NCBI GenBank assembly: GCA_002422065.1
Contig: DITO01000244.1
Span: 6,010 to 15,068, forward strand
From: Erysipelotrichaceae bacterium UBA6182
GTDB taxonomy: Bacteria > Bacillota_I > Bacilli_A > Erysipelotrichales > Erysipelotrichaceae
Direction of reading: 5' to 3'
Length of the DNA stretch: 9,059 nt
Below are positions 1-5,296 of this stretch, piece after piece. A model generated the notes under the pieces. It was not told the origin of the DNA. It worked only from the letters and a program-made list of their open reading frames with translations, and did not search any database. The stretch's first letter is position 1, and every line of letters begins with the position of its first letter. The translations under genes and the position numbers were made by a program.

Positions 1-227
1 AGAAATGCAACAAGAAACAATGCAAATCCAATGCGACGTTGAGTCATAATTAATCCAAATATCACCAGGGATGCATAGAGTGCAAACGGGGTTAACTCAA
101 AGGCTACAGCAAAGTCTCTTTCATAACCAATTAAAACAAAGTTTGCAATTGAAAAAACAGCTAACGAGATTAGAAATGAAAAAGTTGAAACTAATATAGC
201 GTTCTTCTTACTAAAAAGGTGTTTCAT
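1..227 (-). CDS. Membrane protein of unknown function, N-terminal part (C-terminus beyond window)
   Basis: An open frame reads from an ATG at 227 to the window edge, about 75 residues, without a stop. An AGGAG site (234-238) sits 6 nt before the ATG, which fixes the start. The product begins MKHLFSKKNA and has a hydrophobic segment at about residues 9-32. A second lies at about 46-60, and a third begins near the edge after a Q-R-R turn, so it is an integral membrane protein. It lies 38 bp downstream of lemA on the same strand and is probably co-transcribed with it. I do not recognise the family. The DUF2207 proteins often found next to lemA start with a signal peptide and a long extracellular domain, which this does not resemble. 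Confidence 0.75.
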   Translation of the reverse strand, partial: MKHLFSKKNAILVSTFSFLISLAVFSIANFVLIGYERDFAVAFELTPFALYASLVIFGLIMTQRRIGFALFLVAF

Positions 228-265
228 AGATTGCTCCTATTACACAAAGAAAGGGTGTCCCCTTT

Positions 266-817
266 CTAGAATTGTACTTTTACGTTTTGACGTTGACTAG
301 CATCTTCAACTTCAAATAGTGGTTTACGTGTAAATTTAAATAATCCAGCAACTACATTGTTTGGGAATGTTTCAATCGCTGTATTGTATTCACGAGTTGT
401 ACCATTATAGAATTTACGTGATTGAGCAATATCATCTTCAATTAACTTTAACTGGTTTTGTAAATCAAGGAATTGTTGATTTGCTTTAAGATCTGGATAT
501 GCTTCAGATAAAGCAAATAGACGGGAGAGTACTCCACTAAACTCACCTTCAGCTTTCATCTTGTCTTCTGGTGATGAAGCATTGACTGCCATGTTACGAG
601 CTTGAATCACTCGCTCAAGTGTTTCAGATTCATGTTTAGCGTAACCTTTGACTGTTTCCACAAGGTTAGGAATCAAGTCATAACGTTTCATCATGAATAC
701 GTCCATGGTTGAGAAACCTTCTTCTACACGGTTACGAAGCAATACAAATTTGTTGTAAATAGAGACCAAAAATAGTCCCACTACGACGAATAAACCTAAA
801 ATTACGAGAAATTCCAT
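266..817 (-). CDS. lemA: LemA family protein
   Basis: This 183-residue protein has the normal length and layout of the LemA family. It has one N-terminal membrane helix (about residues 3-22), then a long alpha-helical soluble domain. Family hallmarks visible are NKFVLLRNRVEEGFS after the helix, the YDLIPNLVETVKGYAKHE block at about residues 46-63, and the YNTAIETFPNN motif in the C-terminal third. LemA proteins are membrane-anchored helical-bundle proteins of unclear function, found widely in bacteria. A GAGAGG ribosome site lies 8 nt before the ATG. The gene is divergent from ssrA and appears to be followed in the same transcript by the membrane protein at 1-227. The family assignment is secure; the cellular role is not known. 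Confidence 0.95.
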   Translation of the reverse strand: MEFLVILGLFVVVGLFLVSIYNKFVLLRNRVEEGFSTMDVFMMKRYDLIPNLVETVKGYAKHESETLERVIQARNMAVNASSPEDKMKAEGEFSGVLSRLFALSEAYPDLKANQQFLDLQNQLKLIEDDIAQSRKFYNGTTREYNTAIETFPNNVVAGLFKFTRKPLFEVEDASQRQNVKVQF

Positions 818-841
818 AGGTAATACCTCTCTTTTGAGTGT

Positions 842-850
842 ATTATATCA
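842..850 (-). promoter_or_regulatory. Extended -10 promoter of lemA
   Basis: Read on the minus strand this is TGATATAAT, a perfect TATAAT box with the TG extension. It lies 25 bp upstream of the lemA ATG, leaving room for a short leader with the GAGAGG site. No good -35 box is found at 16-18 bp, and the extension may compensate for that. Confidence 0.6.
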
Positions 851-858
851 CTGTTTTT

Positions 859-917
859 ATGCAAGTATGTTAAAGGGGAGTGAAACTTGCATGAATTATG
901 TTATAATGTGCATGCAA
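859..917. repeat. Three ATGCAA/TTGCAT boxes between lemA and ssrA
   Basis: ATGCAAGT (859-866) and ACTTGCAT (885-892) form a perfect 8-bp inverted repeat, and CATGCAA (911-917) pairs again with TTGCATG (887-893). The second and third boxes flank the ssrA -10 box, and the first lies between the two divergent promoters. They could be operator sites for a shared regulator or chance in AT-rich DNA. No binding protein can be named. Confidence 0.3.
880..907 (+). promoter_or_regulatory. ssrA promoter
   Basis: A perfect TATAAT -10 box (902-907) follows GTGAAA (880-885, four of six matches to the -35 consensus) with a 16-bp spacer. Transcription would start at about 914, a few bases before the mature tmRNA 5' end at 920. 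This agrees with 5' trimming by RNase P. Confidence 0.65.
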
Positions 918-919
918 AC

Positions 920-1268
920 GGGGGTGTCATGGTTTCGACAGGTCGTTGTTTGATTCAAAGGGCAGTGGTGTGGCTACCTAAAGGCCAACAAAAAATATCT
1001 GGAAACAGACTTTCTTTCGCTGCTTAATTAGCTAAATACTGCTATCAGCGTGCACCTCATAGGTTGGTCTTTGGCTTATGAACGTGTATCAAAAACAAAG
1101 GATAAGGTTCACTAGTTGGCTCAGCGCGTGTTCCCGACAATTCCAGTGAGTTCATCATCTCTTGCTTGTCATGTCCTTAAGAGGTGATTAGAGCGATATG
1201 ACTAAACTGTAGAACTTTGAATGTGAGACACTTCTTGGACAGGAGTTCGACTCTCCTCACCTCCACCA
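920..1268 (+). ncRNA. ssrA: tmRNA (transfer-messenger RNA), one-piece
   Basis: This RNA rescues stalled ribosomes together with SmpB and tags the unfinished peptide for proteolysis. The 5' strand GGGGGTG (920-926) pairs over 7 bp (one G-U) with CACCTCC (1258-1264), followed by discriminator A and CCA (1266-1268). The T arm is AGGAG-TTCGACT-CTCCT (1241-1257). The typical 5' tmRNA block with TTTCGACAGG follows the acceptor strand. The best tag frame resumes at GGA 1001, reading G-N-R-L-S-F-A-A and stopping at TAA 1025-1027. It is preceded by ATATCT, which resembles the conserved bases before resume codons. An earlier in-frame GGC at 983 would give a 14-residue tag. Length (349 nt) is normal. 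The 3' end seems to be the attachment site of the island that follows. Confidence 0.95.
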
Positions 1269-1269
1269 A
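1255..1269 (+). repeat. Left copy of ssrA-end direct repeat (putative attL)
   Basis: CCTCACCTCCACCAA covers the last bases of the tmRNA T stem, the 3' acceptor strand and CCA. The same 15 bases, with A1265 changed to C, occur at 4207-4221. Duplication of a tRNA or tmRNA 3' end is the usual scar of site-specific island integration. Confidence 0.65.
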
Positions 1270-1281
1270 TCTTACCTTATG

Positions 1282-1310
1282 TCACTTCCTTTTAAAGGGA
1301 AGTGATTTTT
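1282..1310 (+). terminator. Rho-independent terminator of ssrA (possibly brought by the island)
   Basis: TCACTTCC (1282-1289) and GGAAGTGA (1298-1305) form a perfect 8-bp stem with an 8-nt loop, followed by five T. It lies 13 bp after the tmRNA CCA and should end the ssrA transcript now. If the island model is right, this terminator came with the element. Confidence 0.8.
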
Positions 1311-1452
1311 GTATATGCAAAAGGTAACCAATTAGCTTTATGCTCTTTTATATTTGAAGTTTCTTAATAGTAATCAACAACAATTGAACAATTCAAGTCT
1401 TAGCAGGCTAAAAAGAATTGCATAAAAATGTATCTGAAAAAATTCTATTCCT

Positions 1453-1473
1453 TTAGTGGTTCAATTCCACTAA
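1453..1473 (+). other. tRNA T-arm-like hairpin
   Basis: A 7-bp perfect stem closes the 7-base loop TTCAATT, which fits the T-loop pattern TTCRANN with a G-C closing pair. No CCA or acceptor strand follows and no other tRNA arm is visible. It is not a tRNA gene. It could be a relic of another tRNA-type attachment site, or simply a hairpin. Confidence 0.35.
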
Positions 1474-1490
1474 TAGTTTGAAAGAAACAT

Positions 1491-1533
1491 GCTCCTATCT
1501 TATTATATAAAGTTTTGAATAATAAGATGGAGT
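1491..1533. repeat. Imperfect inverted repeat, about 14 paired bases per arm
   Basis: ATCTTATTAT (1497-1506) pairs perfectly with ATAATAAGAT (1519-1528) around a 12-nt loop. After one bulged T (1496), CTCC (1492-1495) pairs with GGAG (1529-1532). No T run follows on either side, so it is not a clear terminator. It lies 18 bp after the T-arm-like hairpin. Confidence 0.45.
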
Positions 1534-1722
1534 CGATTAAACAATAATAAGTCACGCGAAAAAATGATTAACATTAATATTGATGATAATTCTGATGGAA
1601 AGGGGTAACTCATAACTCTTAAGAATGTAAGAAATCAATGTTTATTAGTACAGAATAATTGTAGCATATTAGTTTGAAGTTCTAAAATATTGACTGTTTA
1701 TTTAATATATAAGGAGTATGGT

Positions 1723-1863
1723 GTGGATTTGGATAAGATTGAAGTTGTAGTGTGCTCTTATTACTTTGATTATAAATATAATGTAAAAGTATTAAGAACA
1801 AAAGGTGTTATAGTTCTTATACTACGCATTTTTCACAAGTATATGGGAATTTATTTAATCTAA
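1723..1863 (+). CDS. Doubtful small ORF, 46 residues, unknown
   Basis: A GTG at 1723 is preceded by AAGGAG (1711-1716) with 6-nt spacing, a good ribosome site. The frame runs 46 codons to TAA at 1861-1863. The product begins with the acidic stretch VDLDKIEVVV, then has several tyrosines, a basic patch near KVLRTKG and a hydrophobic C-terminal segment. I recognise no family. The good start signal argues for translation. The AT-rich composition and shortness argue for chance or for a fragment of a decayed gene. It precedes the ATPase gene on the same strand but is separated by about 180 bp that include a separate promoter candidate. Confidence 0.3.
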   Translation: MDLDKIEVVVCSYYFDYKYNVKVLRTKGVIVLILRIFHKYMGIYLI

Positions 1864-1978
1864 AAGTTCCTACATTAACTATAAGCATATTTTCGTTATA
1901 AATTAAAGTTATAAATTCCGGATTAAAGATGGAATTTTATAATTTAAATACAGCATATTGAGAAATAATCACAAATAT

Positions 1979-2007
1979 TTGCATTTTAGAAAAAAATAAG
2001 ATATGCT
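1979..2007 (+). promoter_or_regulatory. Candidate promoter of the ATPase/RloB operon
   Basis: TTGCAT (1979-1984), a 17-bp spacer and TATGCT (2002-2007, four of six matches) place a start near 2014. That is about 18 bp before the AGGGGTGA ribosome site of the ATPase gene. This placement also rules against the upstream ATG at 2003 being the gene start. Confidence 0.4.
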
Positions 2008-2044
2008 AGTGTCAAATGAAAGTCGATATTTAGGGGTGAAATTT

Positions 2045-3352
2045 ATGCTATTGGAATTCATGGTAGAAAACTACATGTCATTTAAAGAACCTAACACATT
2101 CAGTTTGATTGCGACAAGCGATAATGAAATGTTTGAGGAGCAAACTATAAATTTTGGTAAGAAACACAGAGCTCTCAGAAATGCAGCAATCTTCGGACCA
2201 AATGCTTCTGGAAAATCAAATCTATTGCATGCAATCACATTTGTAAAGGATTTTGTGATAAATTCATCAAAAGATAGTCAACAAGGAGACCCTATTGACT
2301 CAAATCCTTTTAAGTTTAGTACGGTTACTGAGAATCTTCCATCTGTCTTTGAATTAGTTTTTGTAGTAAATGGAATCGTTTATAGATATGGATTTGGGGT
2401 AAATGAGAAGGAAGTAGTTGCAGAATGGCTTTTTGCTAGATTCACTACAAGAGAGACTGAACTGTTTGCTAGACATTATCAAAAAATTAATGTTGGCTTG
2501 AAGTTTAGTGAAGGTAGAAAACATATTGATTTTGTTAGGAATAACGCACTCTTTCTTTCGGTTTGTGCACAATTTAATGGGAAAATCTCTAAATCAGTAT
2601 TGGAGTGGTTTAGAAAATTAAACGTAATTTCAAGCTTGAATAGCGATTATGTCCCAACAACACTAAAAATCTTAGAGAATCAGGATAATGAGTATGAAGT
2701 GCAAAAACATCAGTTAATTAATCTAATTAAAAGCGTAGATATGGGGATAGAAGATTTGTCAATTCATGAACAAGAAGTTGATTTTGATAGTTTGTTTGAT
2801 AATATCCGTTTCAGAGATCTGAAGAATATTCTAGAAATTTCAAAGGAAACCGAAGAAGGAAATGATGGGTCAAAGCTAAAAGCAAAATTCACATCTCATG
2901 TTGTTAAAACTGTTCATAGTAAATACGATCATAAAAAAGATTTTGTATCACAGGATCTATATAACTTTGGTATTGAATCTAGTGGGACACATAAGCTTTT
3001 TGAGTTAGCTGGGCCAATTATTGACACAATGTATAGTGGAGGTGTTTTGTTTATAGATGAAATTCAAAACAGTTTACACACTAAACTTGTTTCAGGATTG
3101 ATTAAGTTTATCATCAAAACTAATGAGAAGAGTAATGCTCAATTTGTATTTACCACTCATGATACAAATATTTTGACAAAAAACTTGCTTAGAAGAGATC
3201 AGTTGTGGTTTGTGTCGAAAAACAAATATGGTGAATCGGAGTTAAGCTGCTTGGCTGATTTTGATGAGCATGTTCGAAAAGATGCAAGTATCGACAAAGA
3301 TTACTTAAGAGGTCGCTATGGGGCGATTCCACATATCACATTGGAGGGTTAA
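2045..3352 (+). CDS. AAA15-family (COG1106-type) ATPase, AbiLi/RloA-like defence protein
   Basis: A 435-residue P-loop ATPase of the ABC/SMC-like AAA15 type, likely the sensor or motor subunit of a two-gene phage-defence system with the next gene. The N-terminus LEFMVENYMSFKE matches the usual opening strand of the family. Walker A is GPNASGKS at residues 51-58. A signature-like SSGTHK lies at about 312-317, Walker B VLFIDE ends at D338-E339 and the TTHD switch has H372. A GRYGAIP tail (423-429) is typical of these ATPases. Residues about 90-300 are the variable helical insertion. Start: AGGGGTGA (2032-2039) lies 5 nt before ATG 2045. The upstream in-frame ATG at 2003 has no ribosome site and falls in the -10 box. 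The stop abuts the next ATG, so the two are co-translated. Known relatives are AbiLi and RloA; PARIS AriA is a more distant one. Phage activity is inferred. Confidence 0.85.
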   Translation: MLLEFMVENYMSFKEPNTFSLIATSDNEMFEEQTINFGKKHRALRNAAIFGPNASGKSNLLHAITFVKDFVINSSKDSQQGDPIDSNPFKFSTVTENLPSVFELVFVVNGIVYRYGFGVNEKEVVAEWLFARFTTRETELFARHYQKINVGLKFSEGRKHIDFVRNNALFLSVCAQFNGKISKSVLEWFRKLNVISSLNSDYVPTTLKILENQDNEYEVQKHQLINLIKSVDMGIEDLSIHEQEVDFDSLFDNIRFRDLKNILEISKETEEGNDGSKLKAKFTSHVVKTVHSKYDHKKDFVSQDLYNFGIESSGTHKLFELAGPIIDTMYSGGVLFIDEIQNSLHTKLVSGLIKFIIKTNEKSNAQFVFTTHDTNILTKNLLRRDQLWFVSKNKYGESELSCLADFDEHVRKDASIDKDYLRGRYGAIPHITLEG

Positions 3353-4003
3353 ATGGGGAGCGAAACTCATCACTTAAAGCGACAATCTAGAAATCTTTCA
3401 AGAACATCCAAGAAAAAGAACGTTTTACCTTTTATTCTTATTGTATGTGAAGGAGTAAAAACGGAACCGAATTATTTCAAATGGTATGTAAAGAACTGTA
3501 GACAGCAAATCAATATTGAGATAAAAGGTGCAGGTAGAAATACTTTAAGCCTTGTAGAATATGCAAAGTTTATTTGTAATGAAATTCAAAGTAAGTCTGA
3601 TATGATTTTTGATCAAGTATGGTGTGTGTTTGATAAGGATAGTTTTGAAATCAATTTGTATAATCGTGCATTTCAGTTCTGTGATAAGGAAGGATTTCAT
3701 ATTGCGTACAGTAATGAATGTTTTGAAATCTGGTTCCTCCTGCATTTTAACTACTATAATACTGGGATGACAAGACAAGATGTAATTCACAAGCTTAATG
3801 CGATATTCCTTGAGAAATTCAGCATCGAGTATAAGAAGGATATCGAGGGCATATATGATCTATTAAAAAGTAGACAAAGTGAAGCTATTAGAAATGCAAA
3901 AAAACTAGAGATTTCTTACAAGACAAAAAAGAAGCATCTTCAAAATCCATCAACATCTGTACATGTTCTTGTCGAAGAACTAAAGAAATATATAGTTGAA
4001 TAA
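3353..4003 (+). CDS. rloB: RloB-like protein (AbiLii type), putative TOPRIM nuclease effector
   Basis: A 216-residue protein of the RloB-like family, the partner of the ATPase just upstream. A basic N-terminal tail (RQSRNLSRTSKKK) precedes strand ILIVCEG with E33 and E38 in CEGVKTEPNYF. This is followed by VFDKD with D94 and D96, and SNECFEIWFLLHF at residues 120-132. The glutamate motif followed by DxD is the pattern of TOPRIM metal-binding sites, so nuclease activity is likely but inferred. All these acidic residues are present. ATG 3353 directly follows the previous TAA, and GGAGGG (3343-3348) gives a strong ribosome site. RloB proteins are known from restriction-linked loci and as AbiLii in lactococcal abortive infection. 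Length is normal for the family, so the gene looks intact. PARIS AriB (DUF4435) is the main alternative; the SNECFE block favours RloB. Confidence 0.85.
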   Translation: MGSETHHLKRQSRNLSRTSKKKNVLPFILIVCEGVKTEPNYFKWYVKNCRQQINIEIKGAGRNTLSLVEYAKFICNEIQSKSDMIFDQVWCVFDKDSFEINLYNRAFQFCDKEGFHIAYSNECFEIWFLLHFNYYNTGMTRQDVIHKLNAIFLEKFSIEYKKDIEGIYDLLKSRQSEAIRNAKKLEISYKTKKKHLQNPSTSVHVLVEELKKYIVE

Positions 4004-4206
4004 CGAGAATGCCATGAAAAGTGCATTTGTAGTTTTAGAAAACAACCTAAATTGAGCTTGGTCAGTATTAAGGATACGAGTAATGCAAATTTCATTAAAA
4101 AACTTTCAAATATTAATCATTATTAAATCATAACTAAGGATGTACGAGACTAGCTCTAAGTGAAATGACTGATGATTTGCTTTCTAAAGTAATAATGCGA
4201 AGTCAA

Positions 4207-4221
4207 CCTCACCTCCCCCAA
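4207..4221 (+). repeat. Right copy of ssrA-end direct repeat (putative attR)
   Basis: CCTCACCTCCCCCAA matches the tmRNA 3' end at 1255-1269 in 14 of 15 bases; the discriminator A is C here. Homology does not extend further upstream into the T arm. The terminator at 4232 follows after 10 bp, similar to the spacing of a terminator behind a tmRNA gene. Confidence 0.6.
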
Positions 4222-4231
4222 AATGCAAAAC

Positions 4232-4254
4232 AACCGCTGTAAGGCGGTTTTTGT
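4232..4254. terminator. Strong terminator, possibly the pre-insertion ssrA terminator, usable on both strands
   Basis: AACCGC (4232-4237) pairs with GCGGTT (4244-4249), plus a T-G pair, around loop GTAA. TTTTTGTTT follows on the plus strand. On the minus strand the hairpin is followed by TGTTTTGCATTTT, so it may also end the minus gene that stops at 4286. Confidence 0.75.
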
Positions 4255-4285
4255 TTGCTTTAAACATAGAATATCTTCCATGAAT

Positions 4286-5011
4286 TCAATGATTAGTTTG
4301 TATTGTAGATATATTAGTCATAACTCGCTTTTTGGTTAACATGAGTAAGCTATAAGGGACGTGATCATAGAAAGTGATTGAAGCACTGATATTGTTTTCA
4401 CCCTCACAAGTTACCGTTTGATAAGCAAATACTTCTTTAACACCGACACTCACAAAATCGTCAAAGTCTTGTTGGATAAGAATGTCACTAAGAAAAGTCA
4501 TGCTAATCAAGTTTCCCTCTCCTTTGAAAGACTGATTAAAAGGTTTTGAAAATGAATCTTGAATAGAAGTTGAATCATAAATAGCAGTTAGTCCATAGTC
4601 TTTTAGTCGATAATTACACGAAAATCTTGATGCTTCTGCATTCATTCCAATAATACCAAAGCTATTCTTTGGTAGATTTCCATCAATGAGTATGGCAATT
4701 CGAGTTGTTAATGTTGTGGTATCGGATAATGAATCATAAATAGTATCACCATCATGTTGATATTGGGTAATGATTAAAGTAGCTGACACAAATTTAATTT
4801 CCTGCATATGAATAATTGAAATATCAGTACCAAGACGTTGGTAAAGATGATCTAAAGCCATTTTAGCTGATAAGGGACTCGAAAAATTACTGTCAGTAAT
4901 TAATGCACTTTGAGGTGATTGTGCGGTCACATACCATTCATTTTGATGTTGAGAAATCGAGAATATAGTTAATATCAATATACAGATTATGATTAATGTT
5001 TTTGATTGCAT
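4286..5011 (-). CDS. Secreted or membrane-anchored protein of unknown function
   Basis: From ATG 5011 this gives 241 residues. MQSK is followed by a strongly hydrophobic stretch at about residues 5-20, and then a polar region with VTAQSPQ, so the protein is exported or anchored by its N-terminus. The rest is beta-rich and threonine/serine-rich, with one cysteine in SRFSCNYR and one in VTCEGE that could form a disulfide outside the cell. I recognise no family. Start choice: GGGGGG lies 7 nt before ATG 5011. An in-frame ATG at 5104 would add 31 residues with another hydrophobic run but has no ribosome site. It lies just outside the right island boundary and has no same-strand partner in the window. 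Confidence 0.65.
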   Translation of the reverse strand: MQSKTLIIICILILTIFSISQHQNEWYVTAQSPQSALITDSNFSSPLSAKMALDHLYQRLGTDISIIHMQEIKFVSATLIITQYQHDGDTIYDSLSDTTTLTTRIAILIDGNLPKNSFGIIGMNAEASRFSCNYRLKDYGLTAIYDSTSIQDSFSKPFNQSFKGEGNLISMTFLSDILIQQDFDDFVSVGVKEVFAYQTVTCEGENNISASITFYDHVPYSLLMLTKKRVMTNISTIQTNH

Positions 5012-5171
5012 ATGGTGGCCCCCCGACGAAGTAACTTTATCACAAAATAGTTTAAAACAAAATAAGTTCGAGAGAAATAAGATTGGAAAGAAGAGACAAT
5101 ACATAATACTAAAACCTGAACAATCATATGATTGAAAAAACCAGAGAATATCAAGTCAAATCTCTCTAATA

Positions 5172-5180
5172 TGTTAAAAT
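5172..5180 (+). promoter_or_regulatory. Weak candidate promoter for the P-loop gene
   Basis: TGTTAAAAT is an extended -10-like sequence (TG, one base, TAAAAT), about 115 bp before the gene start at 5297. No convincing -35 box is seen. The rest of the 285-bp gap 5012-5296 shows nothing else I can support. Confidence 0.25.
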
Positions 5181-5296
5181 GAGATTATTAAATAACATCC
5201 ATCTAACCGTCTATTTATCATATAAGTTAAGTAATTACTGGTTTGGTAAAACATGAATTCAGTCTAATACTTTCTAAATACAGAATGGAGAAACAA

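Larger units (their letters stand above)
1311..2001. other. AT-rich, mostly non-coding left flank of the island
   Basis: About 690 bp without a convincing gene. It holds a T-arm-like hairpin (1453-1473), an imperfect inverted repeat (1491-1533), a doubtful 46-codon ORF (1723-1863), and a 10-bp direct repeat GTTATAAATT at 1895-1904 and 1908-1917. Short open stretches, for example 1519-1611, are too short and too AT-rich to identify as remnants of any gene. It may be a degraded integrase region, but I cannot show that. Confidence 0.5.
1255..4221 (+). mobile_element. Putative genomic island integrated at ssrA, carrying an AbiL/Rlo-type defence pair
   Basis: The segment is bounded by a 15-bp direct repeat of the tmRNA 3' end (14 of 15 identical). 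It carries only two convincing genes, both of a phage-defence type, plus a long AT-rich non-coding flank. Terminators lie just inside its left end (1282-1310) and just outside its right end (4232-4254), consistent with insertion between ssrA and its old terminator. No integrase, excisionase, transposase or terminal inverted repeat was found. The element is therefore either a decayed island or one mobilised by an integrase elsewhere. ssrA is a well-known attachment site for integrative elements. The boundaries are inferred from the repeat only. Confidence 0.6.

Noticed and set aside
1519..1611. Short frame suspected as integrase remnant
   Set aside because: Thirty codons rich in N, K and I without any recombinase motif; no support beyond openness.
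2003..2044. Upstream in-frame ATG at 2003 as start of the ATPase
   Set aside because: It has no ribosome site and lies in a candidate -10 box. The family-typical N-terminus begins at ATG 2045, behind AGGGGTGA.
2354..2572. 72-codon minus-strand frame
   Set aside because: It lies entirely within the ATPase gene on the opposite strand and has no recognisable protein features.
3545..3790. 81-codon minus-strand frame
   Set aside because: It is the antisense shadow of the RloB-like gene, covering its conserved motifs.
4008..4027. Possible terminator after the RloB-like gene
   Set aside because: The AATGC/GCATT stem is only 5 bp with a 10-nt loop and no clean T run.
4165..4242. 25-codon frame across the right repeat
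   Set aside because: It has no good ribosome site and runs into the terminator stem; chance is the simplest explanation.
5012..5104. Longer start (ATG 5104) for the exported protein
   Set aside because: No ribosome site precedes it, whereas GGGGGG lies 7 nt before ATG 5011, which opens a normal signal sequence.
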